The notes under the pieces were generated by a model. It did no database searches and was not told the DNA's origin. It was given only the letters and a program-made list of their open reading frames with translations. Positions 6,661 through 14,525 of a stretch of 17,131 nt of DNA are shown piece after piece (positions within the stretch are counted from its first letter, which is position 1; each line of letters opens with the position of its first letter). Origin of the DNA: Rhodospirillaceae bacterium CCH5-H10 (GTDB taxonomy: Bacteria; Pseudomonadota; Alphaproteobacteria; Reyranellales; Reyranellaceae); assembly GCA_001557035.1 (NCBI GenBank), contig LSKJ01000696.1, positions 1-17,131 of the forward strand. The letters are read 5' to 3'. The translations under genes were made by a program, and so were the position numbers.

Positions 6661-8760
6661 TCAGACCAGCACCATCAACCCATCAACCGCGACGACGCCG
6701 TCGCCGTCGCGCTTTACCAGCAGCGGATTGATTTCCGCTTCGGCGACATCCGCAAACTGCCTGTGCGCCAGAGTCGAGAAAGTCGCGATGGTCCTCGCCA
6801 GCGCCGCGATATCGCCTTTCGGCATGTTGCGATAGCCGCGCACGGTCGCGAGACCCTTCACCTCGGCGATCATCTCCATCGCCTCGCGCTCGTCGACAGG
6901 CGCGAGACGCGTCGAGGCGTCCTTGTAGATCTCGGCCAGCACGCCGCCGAGCCCCACGGTGACCGTGGGACCGACCAGCGGATCGCGACGAAAGCCCAGG
7001 ATCACCTCGACGAGTCCGCGTTCCATCTTCTGGATGAGGAAGCCCTGCAACCGCGCACCGGGCGCATAGGACTTCACCCGCTTCTCGATCTCCCGCGCCG
7101 CCATGGCGGCCGTCTGGCCGTCGGGAATGCCGAGCGCCACGCCGCCCGCTTCCGTCTTGTGAGGAATGTCGACCGACAGGATTTTCAGGACGACCGGCGC
7201 GCCCACCTCGCCGACGGCGGCCGCGATCCGCTTGGCATCGGGCACCGCCATCGACCTGGCCATCGGCACACCAAGGGCACCGAAGAAGTCGGCGGCGCGG
7301 CGTTCGTCGAAGCCGGAGACGCGCCCCGCTTCCAGAGCGTCGAGGGCGCCGACCGAAGGTTCCGCGAGACGCGGCACCGGCTGCGGCGGCCGGCGCAGAA
7401 GGCACAGCGCCATCGCCTCGGCACAGGATTCGGGATGGCGGAACGCGGGAATGCCCGCTGCCGTCAGCAGCGCCAGCGACTTCTCCGCCGACGGCGTCAA
7501 CGCCACGGCGAAGGGCTTGCCCGATCCGGCGAAGCGCAGCAGCGGCTCGACGGCGAGCTCGGGATTGAACTGCGCCGAGGAACCGACCACGAAGATCACC
7601 GCGTCGTTGTCGTCGTCGGACAGCAGGCGCTCGATGGTGCCCGCCACGATCTCGGGCTTGGCGCCGGCCAGGGTGAGATCGACCAGCTTGCCGTCGCCGG
7701 CCGAGATTCCGAACGGCTTCAACCATTCCACGAGATTCTTCGGCGGCCCAACGATGTCGAGGCCGGCCACCGCCATGCTGTCGACAACCATTGCGGCGCC
7801 GCCGCCGGTCGTCGTCGCCACGGCGACGCGATGGCCGCCACGCCCGGACTGCGGTCGGTCGACCAGCAGCGCCGGAACGTCGATCAGCGATTCGAACATC
7901 GACACGCGCGCGATGCCATGGCGGCGGCAGAAGGCGTCGAAGGTCGCGTCAGACCCTGCGATGGCGCCGGTATGCGAACGCGCCAGCTCCTGGCCGATGT
8001 CGGAGCGTCCGAGCTTGTAGGCGATCACCGGTTTGCCCGCATCGTGTGCCCGCCGCGCCGCGCGCGCGAGCCGTTCGCCGTCGCGCAGCGTTTCCATGAA
8101 CAGCAGGATGGCCTTCGTCTTCGGATCGTCCACCAGCAGGTCGGCGATCTCGCCCACGGCGAGATCGACCTCGTTGCCGACCGAGATCAGCCGCGAGAAG
8201 CCGATGCCGCGCGCATCGGCGCGCGACAGCAGCGCGCCGATCAGGCTGCCGCTCTGGCTGACCAGGCCCCAGTTGCCCGTGCGCAACGTCTCCACGGCGA
8301 AAGCGGCATTGGCCGTCAGCGCCACGGCGGGATCGGTGCTCACCGTGCCGATGCTGTTGGGACCGACAAGCCGGATGCCGGTCTCGCGCACGACCCTCGC
8401 AAGATCGTCCTGCAACGAGGCGCCGGCGGCGCCGGCATCGGCGAAACCGCCGGCGAGGATCGATGCGACCTTAACGCCGCGCCGGCCGCAGTCCGCCAGC
8501 GCGCGGACCGCCGCCGCACCGTTCAGCAGGATGTAGGCGTGGTCGATCTCGCCCGGGATCGCATCGAGGTCCTTGTAGGCAGTCTCGCCCAGGATTTCGC
8601 TGCGCGACGGATTGACGGGCAGAATTTCGCCCCTGAAGCCGTGCTTGCGCAGGAAGCGCTGCGGCCGCGACGTCGTCTTGGTCACGTCCGACGAGGCGCC
8701 GATCAGCGCGACGCGTCGCGGTTCGAACAGCGCGGAGAAGAGAACCTTGGGATCGCTCAT
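6661..8760 (-). CDS. Acetate-CoA ligase (ADP-forming) family protein
   Basis: Acyl-CoA synthetase of the NDP-forming superfamily, 699 residues, with alpha and beta parts fused in one chain. Residues 8-135 form a CoA-binding Rossmann domain (FEPRRVALIGAS). Residues about 160-460 are the succinyl-CoA-ligase-like domains with SQSG at 169-172 and the expected phosphorylated His263 in RSHTGAIAGSD. Residues about 480-699 are an ATP-grasp domain ('APVVLKILSVDIPHKTEAGGVALG' pattern, then 'VTVGLGGVLAEIYKD' and 'AEINPLLV'). It interconverts an acyl-CoA, ADP and phosphate with acid, CoA and ATP; the acyl group is unknown, and relatives include feruloyl- and pimeloyl-CoA synthetases. No upstream in-frame ATG exists near its start. 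It diverges from a Bug binding protein across 20 bp. Confidence 0.92.
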   Translation of the reverse strand: MSDPKVLFSALFEPRRVALIGASSDVTKTTSRPQRFLRKHGFRGEILPVNPSRSEILGETAYKDLDAIPGEIDHAYILLNGAAAVRALADCGRRGVKVASILAGGFADAGAAGASLQDDLARVVRETGIRLVGPNSIGTVSTDPAVALTANAAFAVETLRTGNWGLVSQSGSLIGALLSRADARGIGFSRLISVGNEVDLAVGEIADLLVDDPKTKAILLFMETLRDGERLARAARRAHDAGKPVIAYKLGRSDIGQELARSHTGAIAGSDATFDAFCRRHGIARVSMFESLIDVPALLVDRPQSGRGGHRVAVATTTGGGAAMVVDSMAVAGLDIVGPPKNLVEWLKPFGISAGDGKLVDLTLAGAKPEIVAGTIERLLSDDDNDAVIFVVGSSAQFNPELAVEPLLRFAGSGKPFAVALTPSAEKSLALLTAAGIPAFRHPESCAEAMALCLLRRPPQPVPRLAEPSVGALDALEAGRVSGFDERRAADFFGALGVPMARSMAVPDAKRIAAAVGEVGAPVVLKILSVDIPHKTEAGGVALGIPDGQTAAMAAREIEKRVKSYAPGARLQGFLIQKMERGLVEVILGFRRDPLVGPTVTVGLGGVLAEIYKDASTRLAPVDEREAMEMIAEVKGLATVRGYRNMPKGDIAALARTIATFSTLAHRQFADVAEAEINPLLVKRDGDGVVAVDGLMVLV

Positions 8761-8783
8761 GGGCGGAGTATAGTCCGTCCATG
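8758..8783. promoter_or_regulatory. Near-palindrome spanning both divergent start codons
   Basis: The 26 bp from the reverse ATG (8758-8760) through the forward ATG (8781-8783) equals its own reverse complement at 22 of 26 positions, centred on a TATA at 8769-8772. GGAG at 8765-8768 and its mirror could be weak ribosome-binding sites. With only 20 bp between start codons, promoters for each gene must overlap the other gene's coding region. The dyad may be an operator or a by-product of two facing ribosome-binding sites. Confidence 0.4.
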
Positions 8784-9764
8784 CTCAACCGCCGCTCATT
8801 CGTCGCCGCGACGCTCGCCGTCGCATCCGCCCCGGCCGCCGCCCAGACTTCAGGGCAGGCCGCACCCTGGCCCTCCAAGCCCATCAAGCTCGTCGTGCCC
8901 TATGCGCCCGGCGGCACCACCGACGTGGTGGCCCGCATGGTCGCCGAATATCTCGGCCAGAAGCTCGGCCAGAACATCGTCGTCGACAACAAGCCCGGCA
9001 AGGGAGCGATGGTCGGCACGGCGATCGTCGCAAAGTCGCCGCCCGACGGTTACACACTGCTGATGTCGGTGATCTCCGGCCTGTCGATCTCGCCGACGCT
9101 CTATGGCGGCGCCGACTTCGACCCGATGGGCGACTTCATCCACGTCTCCATCGCCTCGACCAATCCCAGCGTGCTGGTCGCCAATCCGAATTTCCAGCCC
9201 AAGACCTTCAAGGAGTTCGTCGACTACGCGAAGGCCAACCGCGGCAAGGTCTCGTACGCGACCTCGGGCGCGGGTTCGAGCAACCATCTGCTGGGTGCGC
9301 GCCTCGAGCAGATCATCAGCGCCGGACTGGTCCATGTGCCCTATCGTGGCGCCGGACCCGCCATGATCGACACGATTGCCGGCAACGTGCCGGTGATGTT
9401 CGACTCGCTGCCCTCGGCCGCTCCCCACATCAAGGCAGGCAAGGTGAACGCGCTGGCGGTGAGCGGGGAGACCCGCAGCCCCGCCTTCCCCGATGTGCCG
9501 ACCATGAAGGAGTTCGGCTATCCCGACCTGATTTCCTATTCCTGGTTCGGCATCTCGGTGCCGGCAAAGACGCCGCAGCCGATCGTCGATCGCCTCGCGA
9601 CCGAGATGCAGGCCGTGTTGAAGGAACCGGCCGTCATCAAGCGCTGGGAAGAGATCGGCGCCGCGGGAAGCACCATGACGCCGGCAGAGGTGACGCGCTT
9701 CATCCAGGGCGAAATCGACAAATGGACGCCGGTCGTGAAGGCTTCGGGCGCCACGCCGGGTTAA
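8781..9764 (+). CDS. Tripartite tricarboxylate transporter substrate-binding protein (Bug/TctC family)
   Basis: Periplasmic binding protein of 327 residues, standard Bug length. The N-terminus MLNRRSFVAATLAVASAPAA is a signal peptide with an RRSF motif resembling a Tat signal, likely cut after Ala-Ala-Ala near residue 21. The mature start 'WPSKPIKLVVPYAPGGTTDVVARMVAEYL' is the family hallmark. 'YATSGAGSSNHLLGARL', 'HVPYRGAGPAMIDTIAGNVPVMFDSLPSA' and 'GISVPAKTPQPIVDRL' follow. Bug proteins bind carboxylates and feed TctAB permeases; no tctA or tctB is nearby, so this is an orphan binding protein, as most Bug genes are. The RidA gene follows after 27 bp and is probably cotranscribed. The acyl-CoA synthetase diverges from it, suggesting carboxylate uptake followed by CoA activation, which is inference only. 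Confidence 0.95.
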   Translation: MLNRRSFVAATLAVASAPAAAQTSGQAAPWPSKPIKLVVPYAPGGTTDVVARMVAEYLGQKLGQNIVVDNKPGKGAMVGTAIVAKSPPDGYTLLMSVISGLSISPTLYGGADFDPMGDFIHVSIASTNPSVLVANPNFQPKTFKEFVDYAKANRGKVSYATSGAGSSNHLLGARLEQIISAGLVHVPYRGAGPAMIDTIAGNVPVMFDSLPSAAPHIKAGKVNALAVSGETRSPAFPDVPTMKEFGYPDLISYSWFGISVPAKTPQPIVDRLATEMQAVLKEPAVIKRWEEIGAAGSTMTPAEVTRFIQGEIDKWTPVVKASGATPG

Positions 9765-9791
9765 GGCCCGCACAACAAGAGAGGAGATGCC

Positions 9792-10193
9792 ATGACCATC
9801 CGACGCGTGATCTCGCCCGATGTCGCCGAACCGCCGGCCGAGCGCTGGTCGAACTGCCTCGTGGTCGATGGGGTCGCCTATGTCTCCGGCATGACGGCGC
9901 GCAGCGCCGACCCGAAGGCGCTGGCGTCGATGGACGAGTACGCCCAGGCCAAGGTGATCTTCGGCAAGATCAAGTCGCTGGTCGAAGCCGCCGGCGGCGC
10001 CATGTCCGACGTGGTGAAGATCACGATCTTCCTCACCGAAATCGCCAACAACACCAAGGTCTGGCAGGCTCGTCGCGAGTTCTTCACCGGCGACTTCCCC
10101 GCCTCGACCCTCGTCGAGGTCAGCGCGCTGGCCGCACCGGAGATCCTCGTCGAGATCGAGGCGGTGGCCCACATCGGCAAGGGAAGGCGTTAA
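9792..10193 (+). CDS. RidA/YjgF/UK114 family protein lacking the deaminase arginine
   Basis: Small trimer-forming protein of 133 residues covering the whole Rid fold ('VDGVAYVSGMTAR', 'QAKVIFGKIKSLVEAAGGAMSDVVKITIFL', 'FPASTLVEVSALAAPEILVEIEAVA'). Canonical RidA hydrolyses reactive 2-aminoacrylate-type imines using an arginine (Arg105 in E. coli RidA) in the 'VEVARLP' block. Here the corresponding block is VEVSALAA, with Ala in that place, as in Rid subfamilies not known to deaminate imines. Its reaction is therefore unknown. ATG 9792 has a strong Shine-Dalgarno AGAGGAG five bases upstream. It follows the Bug gene by 27 bp. Its stop shares TTAA (10190-10193) with the convergent GNAT stop. Confidence 0.9.
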   Translation: MTIRRVISPDVAEPPAERWSNCLVVDGVAYVSGMTARSADPKALASMDEYAQAKVIFGKIKSLVEAAGGAMSDVVKITIFLTEIANNTKVWQARREFFTGDFPASTLVEVSALAAPEILVEIEAVAHIGKGRR

Positions 10194-10627
10194 CCCAGCT
10201 CGATGTCGTAGCGGATGAACCCGCGATTCACGGCCATCCTGTCGTACAGGAGCCGCGCGGTCGCGTTGCTGGCCTGCGTCTGCCAATAGAGGCGTGGGCA
10301 GCCCTGTGCCTTCGCCCAGTCGGCAACCGCCTGGATCAATGCGCGGGCCACGCCCTTGCCGCGCACCTCGGCCTCGGTGAACAGGTCCTGCAGGTAGCAG
10401 ACGTCGTCCGACGATGTGTTGGCGTGGATCAGGAAGTGCGTGATGCCGACCAGGCGTCCGTCGAGACGGGCGCCCAGCGCGTGCATGCGCGTGTCATTGG
10501 CGAACTCGTTCCAGGCGCGGTCGTACATCGCTTGCGGCAGCGTGCGCTCGTAGAAATCCATGTAGGCGCGGAACAGCACTTCCCATTGCGCGCGGTCGGA
10601 CGGTTCGAGCTTGCCGATGGTGAGCAT
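10190..10627 (-). CDS. GNAT family N-acetyltransferase
   Basis: Acetyl-CoA-dependent N-acetyltransferase of 145 residues, a single GNAT domain. Motif A is seen at about 78-98, with 'YLQDLFTEAEVRGKGVARALI'-like spacing; the CoA pyrophosphate loop is R89-G-K-G-V-A94. Motif B follows with 'CPRLYWQTQASNATARLLYDRM' and 'GFIRYDIEL' at the C-terminus. The acceptor is unknown; similar proteins act on amino acids, amines or antibiotics. The start ATG at 10627 shares one base with the TGA of the lactonase gene (TGATG), so translation is probably coupled and no separate Shine-Dalgarno sequence is needed. Its stop overlaps the convergent RidA stop by four bases. Confidence 0.92.
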   Translation of the reverse strand: MLTIGKLEPSDRAQWEVLFRAYMDFYERTLPQAMYDRAWNEFANDTRMHALGARLDGRLVGITHFLIHANTSSDDVCYLQDLFTEAEVRGKGVARALIQAVADWAKAQGCPRLYWQTQASNATARLLYDRMAVNRGFIRYDIELG

Positions 10628-11547
10628 CAGGCGTGACTGAACATGGGTTTGCCGGCGACCGGCATGGTCGCCTTGAGGATGGTGCCGGCCGCGATCTTCT
10701 CGCTGCGGCGCGACACCACGACGTAGAGGTCGTGACCGGAGAAAGCGACGTTCGTGCAGTAGATGTCGTCGCCGCAATCGACGTGATGCGTCGGCCGGCC
10801 CAGCGCATCGAAGCGCCATGCCGTGGTGCTGGGATGGGCGATCACCAGGCCTCCTTCGTCGTCCAGCGCCATGCCGTCGGGACCGGCATGGCCGCCGCTC
10901 ATCTGGATGAACAGGCCGACCTTGCTGGCCGTGCCGTCCTCCATCAGCGGCAGGCGCCACACAGCGTTGCCGCGCGTCACGCCGACATAGAGCACCGTCT
11001 CGGCCTTGTTCATCACCAGCCCGTTGGGGCTCGGCACCGTGTTCACCAGCATCGTGAGCTTTCCGGCGGTGTCGTAGCGATACACGCGGCCCGTCGGGTC
11101 GTGCAGGCCGGTCTGGCCCTGGTCGGTGAAATAGAGATCCCCGTTGGCGGCAAAGAACAGGTCGTTGACGCCCTTGAAGCTTTCCGAGCCGCGCGTCTCA
11201 AGCAACGGCGTCACCTTGCCGGTCGCGGGATCGAGCAGGACGATGCCGCGCTTGTAGTCTGTGATGAAGATGCGGCCGTCCTTGTGGATCTTCAGCCCGT
11301 TCGGCCAGCCGTCATACTCGGTAACCAGAGTCCATTCGCCGGCCGGGCTGATACGGAAGATGCGGCCAAAGGGAATGTCAGTGACGTAGAGATTGCCGTC
11401 GCGATCGAAACTCGGCCCCTCGAGGAAGGAGTCGAGCAGCTGCCCCACGGCATTGGTATCGCCCCACGCCGTGCGCGACGGTTTGCGGAACCTGTCCGGC
11501 AGCCGCGTGAACTCGGTTGCACGAACAGGCGTCGTCATTCCGTACAT
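10627..11547 (-). CDS. SMP-30/gluconolactonase/LRE family protein
   Basis: Six-bladed beta-propeller of 306 residues from the chosen start. Expected divalent-metal ligands of the SMP-30 family are visible: Glu43 in LEGPSFD, Asn175 in SPNGLVM and Asp224 in GPDGMALD. Asn128 in GVNDLFF is at the usual substrate-binding site. Relatives hydrolyse sugar lactones or similar cyclic esters; substrate unknown. No signal peptide, so cytosolic. ATG 11547 is chosen because GGGAGAG (11556-11562 on this strand) sits eight bases upstream and the protein then starts MYGMTTPV. ATG at 11568 would also have GGAGG eight bases upstream, supplied by the palindromic repeat, so a seven-residue extension is possible. 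Downstream it is coupled to the GNAT gene. Confidence 0.9.
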   Translation of the reverse strand: MYGMTTPVRATEFTRLPDRFRKPSRTAWGDTNAVGQLLDSFLEGPSFDRDGNLYVTDIPFGRIFRISPAGEWTLVTEYDGWPNGLKIHKDGRIFITDYKRGIVLLDPATGKVTPLLETRGSESFKGVNDLFFAANGDLYFTDQGQTGLHDPTGRVYRYDTAGKLTMLVNTVPSPNGLVMNKAETVLYVGVTRGNAVWRLPLMEDGTASKVGLFIQMSGGHAGPDGMALDDEGGLVIAHPSTTAWRFDALGRPTHHVDCGDDIYCTNVAFSGHDLYVVVSRRSEKIAAGTILKATMPVAGKPMFSHA

Positions 11548-11576
11548 TGTCGTTTCTCTCCCGAACATCTTCATTT

Positions 11577-11701
11577 CCTCCCCCGTCACACGGGGGAGGT
11601 GGCCGAAGGCCGGAGGGGGAGAGCACACACATGATCTCTCCACCGCTCAAAATCTTCGCGTTGCTTTCCCCCTCCCGGCCTCCCCCGTAAGACGGGGGAG
11701 G
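11577..11701. repeat. REPIN-like palindromic element, copy B
   Basis: Two 23-nt hairpins with perfect 10-bp stems, CCTCCCCCGT / ACGGGGGAGG with 3-nt loops, lie at 11577-11599 and 11679-11701. Between them are GGCCGAAGGCCGGAGGGGGA next to the left hairpin and TTTCCCCCTCCCGGCC next to the right. The spacing of hairpin starts (102 bp) almost equals copy A (104 bp), and the element is the inverted counterpart of copy A. It fills the gap between the class III aminotransferase stop and the lactonase start, both minus strand. Confidence 0.85.
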
Positions 11702-11709
11702 AGAAGAAA

Positions 11710-13113
11710 TCAGGCCGCCTTCACTTCGCGTTCGGCCTTGAGCGCACGCACCGTCTGGCGCAGCGCATGCACCGTCCTCTCGATCTCGGCGCCGCCGTGC
11801 GTCGCGGAGACGAAGCCGCCCGGGGCGCCCATGACGTCGACGCCGTGGGTCATCAGGCCCATGCGGATCTTACCGGTGAGCGGACCGGCGCCACGCGCGC
11901 CCTTCAGCTTCTCGATCGGCACCTTCAGCGGATCGAAGGTCGCGGGATCGATCGGGTCGCCGAAGGGATTGGGATAGATCAGGAAGGTCGAGCTCTGGCC
12001 GTAGATGCCCCACGGCACGCCTTCCTGAACCAGCACCTCGGTCAGCGCCGCGCGCAGCTCGGCCGCGGTCTTGTTGGCCTTCTCGGCGAGGTTCTCGTCG
12101 CGCACCAGCGACAGAGCCGTGACGGCAGCGGCGGCCGACAGCGGGTTGGCGTTGAAGGTGCCGGGATGGAGGATGCGCTCGATCTTGCGGGCCGCGGTCG
12201 CGGCGTGATCGATGCGGTCCATGATCTCGCGCTTGCCCGAGACCGCGCCGCCCGGCAGGCCGCCGGCCACGATCTTGGCCTGGATGCAGAGGTCGGGGGT
12301 GATGCCCAGCGCCTTCTGCGCGCCGCCCGAGGACCAGCGATAACCGGTGATGACCTCGTCCATCAGCATGACGACGCCCTTCTTCGCCGTGGCATCGCGC
12401 ACCGCCTGGACGAAGCCCGGCGGCAGCGGGGCCTGGCCCCAGGAGGCGCCCGACGGTTCGAACATGACGGCCGCGATGTCGTCGCGCTCCTCGATCACCT
12501 TCACCACCGCGGCGACATCGCTTTGCGGCAGCACGATCGAGAGCGACGCCACTTCCTGGGGCACGCCGGGTGTCGTGCCGCCGTCATAGGTCGCGCCGGC
12601 GCCGGCCGTTACATGATCGTGCCAGCCGTGGAAGTGGCCGAGGAAGCGGACGATCTTGTCATTGCCCGTGTGGGCGCGCGCGAGGCGGATCGCCATGTGC
12701 GAGGCCTCGGTGCCCGACGCAGTGAAGCGCACACGCTCGGCGCACGGCGTCAGCTCGCACACCAGCTCGGCCCAGCGCACTTCCAGCTCGTGGCTCGAAC
12801 CGTAATGCGTGCCCAGCTCGATCTGCCGCTTCACCGCCTCGACGACGGCGGGATGCGAATGGCCGAGCAGCATGGCGCCGTGGCCGCCGAAATAGTCGAC
12901 ATACTCGTTGCCGTCGACGTCCCACTTGCGCGGACCGACGGCACGCGTGACGTGGATCGAATAGGGATCGAGGTAGCGCGCGTCGTGGGTGATGCCGCTG
13001 GGCAGCACCTTGTGGGCACGCTCGAACAGGGCCGCCGATTTGCCCGTCCTCGCCTTGTAGTCGGCCACGACGGCGGAGTTCGTCTGCGATGAATCTTTCT
13101 CTTGCCCGGTCAT
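11710..13113 (-). CDS. Class III aminotransferase (glutamate-1-semialdehyde aminomutase-like)
   Basis: PLP-dependent fold-type I enzyme of 467 residues. 'LPSGITHDARYLDPYSIHVTRAVGPRKWDVDGNEYVDYFGGHGAMLLGHSHP'-type N-terminal pattern and SGTEAS at 133-138 (phosphate loop) recall HemL and its catabolic relatives. Asp252 in LMDEVITGYR and the Schiff-base Lys280 in QAKIVAGGLPGGA are present. True HemL is about 430 residues and has GGGLPVGA; the longer length and altered lysine block suggest a different aminotransferase or aminomutase, so a role in haem synthesis is unlikely. ATG 13113 has GAGGG five bases upstream. It is divergent from the class V aminotransferase across 100 bp, and a repeat element separates it from the downstream lactonase. 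Confidence 0.9.
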   Translation of the reverse strand: MTGQEKDSSQTNSAVVADYKARTGKSAALFERAHKVLPSGITHDARYLDPYSIHVTRAVGPRKWDVDGNEYVDYFGGHGAMLLGHSHPAVVEAVKRQIELGTHYGSSHELEVRWAELVCELTPCAERVRFTASGTEASHMAIRLARAHTGNDKIVRFLGHFHGWHDHVTAGAGATYDGGTTPGVPQEVASLSIVLPQSDVAAVVKVIEERDDIAAVMFEPSGASWGQAPLPPGFVQAVRDATAKKGVVMLMDEVITGYRWSSGGAQKALGITPDLCIQAKIVAGGLPGGAVSGKREIMDRIDHAATAARKIERILHPGTFNANPLSAAAAVTALSLVRDENLAEKANKTAAELRAALTEVLVQEGVPWGIYGQSSTFLIYPNPFGDPIDPATFDPLKVPIEKLKGARGAGPLTGKIRMGLMTHGVDVMGAPGGFVSATHGGAEIERTVHALRQTVRALKAEREVKAA

Positions 13114-13202
13114 ACTTGCCCTCAATCCAGCTAATGGCTGAGCATCGCTTGTCTCGCTTGTTTCGCCAAGGGCCTCGCGCCACAGTCCGCCACTCTCAAG
13201 GT

Positions 13203-13207
13203 GGAGG
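13203..13207 (+). promoter_or_regulatory. Ribosome-binding site fixing a GTG start
   Basis: GGAGG lies six bases before GTG 13214 and supports that GTG as the start of the class V aminotransferase. The first downstream in-frame ATG lies inside the conserved N-terminal block and would truncate it. Confidence 0.75.
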
Positions 13208-13213
13208 AACGCC

Positions 13214-14392
13214 GTGAACGCCAAGCCCCGTGGCCGCCAATTCTTCAACAATCCCGGCCCGACCAACATTCCCGACCGCGTCCTGCGTGCGATGGACCGG
13301 CCCGTAATCGATTTCATGTCTGAGGAATTCGTCGCCATCCATCACGCCTGCCACAACGGCGTGAAGCGCGTCCTCAAGACCGACCAGAACCTGTTCATGT
13401 ATTCCTCGACCGGCCACGGTGCCTGGGAGGCCGCTCTCGCCAACCTGTTCTCGCCCGGCGAGACGGTCCTGATGGTGGAGACCGGCTACTTCTCCGAAAG
13501 CTGGACCGAAATGGCGAACCATCTCGACATCAAGGTCGAGACGATCCCCGCCGACCAGCGTATGGGCGCCGACATCGCCAGAATCGCCGAGCGACTCGCC
13601 GCCGACAAGGAACACAAGATCAAGGCGGTGCTGACCGTCCACAACGAGACCGCGACGGGCATGGTCCTGCCGCTGGCCGAGGTGCGCCGCGCCATCGACG
13701 AGGCCAAGCACCCTGCCCTCCTGCTCAGCGACACGATCTCCTCGCTGGCCAGCATGGAATACAAGATGGACGCCTGGGGCATCGACCTCACCGTCGGCGG
13801 CAGCCAGAAGGGCCTGATGCTGCCCACCGGCATGTCGATGACCGGCGTCAGCAACAAGGCGCTGGAAGTGTCGCGCAAGTCCAAGACGCCGCGCCACTAC
13901 TGGAGCTGGGAGATGATGACCGGCCGCGCGCCGCAGAAGTTCGTCGGCACCGCGCCCGTGCACATGTTCTTTGGCCTGCAGGAGTCGCTGAAGATGCTGG
14001 AAGAGGAAGGCCTCGACGCCGTCTTCGCCCGCCATGCACGCCTGGCCGAAGCGACCCGCGCCGCCGTGCGCGTGTGGGGGTCCGACGGCAAGGGCCCGCA
14101 GCTCTTCTGCCAGAACGAGGATCGCCTCTCGAACTCGGTGACCGCGGTCGTCATGCCCGAGGGCGTCAGCTCCGACCCGATGCGCAAAGCCGCCGTCGAC
14201 CGCTTCAACCTGTCGCTGGGCGGCGGGCTCGGCAAGATGATGGGCAAGATGTTCCGCATCGGCCACATGGGCGACCTCAACGAGCCCATGCTGCTGGGCT
14301 GCCTGGCCACCACCGAGCTGGCCATGAAGGCCTCGGGCGTGCCCTTCGTCCCGGGCGGCGTCGACGCGGCGATCAAGTCGCTGTCGGCTTAG
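13214..14392 (+). CDS. Class V aminotransferase, serine/alanine-glyoxylate aminotransferase type
   Basis: PLP enzyme of 392 residues, matching serine-glyoxylate aminotransferases (about 390-400). The N-terminal 'FFNNPGPTNIPDRVLRAMDRPVIDF' pattern, 'STGHGAWEAALANLFSPGE' and 'VHNETATGM' are family hallmarks. Asp173 in LLSDTISS and the Schiff-base Lys199 in GGSQKGLMLP are in place. Expected chemistry is amino transfer from serine or alanine to glyoxylate, in photorespiration-like, C1 or glyoxylate metabolism; the amino donor is not decided by sequence. It starts with GTG, backed by GGAGG. The neighbouring divergent aminotransferase may act in the same pathway. A hairpin-bearing repeat follows the stop. 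Confidence 0.92.
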   Translation: MNAKPRGRQFFNNPGPTNIPDRVLRAMDRPVIDFMSEEFVAIHHACHNGVKRVLKTDQNLFMYSSTGHGAWEAALANLFSPGETVLMVETGYFSESWTEMANHLDIKVETIPADQRMGADIARIAERLAADKEHKIKAVLTVHNETATGMVLPLAEVRRAIDEAKHPALLLSDTISSLASMEYKMDAWGIDLTVGGSQKGLMLPTGMSMTGVSNKALEVSRKSKTPRHYWSWEMMTGRAPQKFVGTAPVHMFFGLQESLKMLEEEGLDAVFARHARLAEATRAAVRVWGSDGKGPQLFCQNEDRLSNSVTAVVMPEGVSSDPMRKAAVDRFNLSLGGGLGKMMGKMFRIGHMGDLNEPMLLGCLATTELAMKASGVPFVPGGVDAAIKSLSA

Positions 14393-14420
14393 GGCTCGTC
14401 ACAGATCGAGGAACAGCCAA

Positions 14421-14525
14421 GGATCCTTCGCTGCGTTCCAGGGCGGGGGCTACCCCGCCCGCGATGACAATCGGCGCACGGCGCCTATCCAATAACCGTG
14501 TCATCCCGAACGAAGTGAGGAATCC
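14421..14525. repeat. Composite inverted repeat with GC hairpin between convergent genes
   Basis: GGATCCTTCGCTGCGTTC (14421-14438) plus GATGAC (14463-14468) recurs, inverted and with mismatches, in the segment from GTCATCCCGAACGAAGTGAG (14500) to 14525. The left half carries an inserted perfect 8-bp hairpin, GGGCGGGG-GCTA-CCCCGCCC (14441-14460). The unit fills the gap between the class V aminotransferase and carbonic anhydrase stops. It probably serves as a two-way terminator or is a dispersed intergenic repeat; there is no T-tract. Confidence 0.6.

Noticed and set aside
6565..9063. 832-codon forward open frame
   Set aside because: It is antisense to the acyl-CoA synthetase, which has all its domains and its catalytic histidine.
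13114..13338. N-terminal extension of the class III aminotransferase to 13338
   Set aside because: It would overlap the start of the divergent class V aminotransferase, whereas ATG 13113 has a clear Shine-Dalgarno sequence and matches the expected length.
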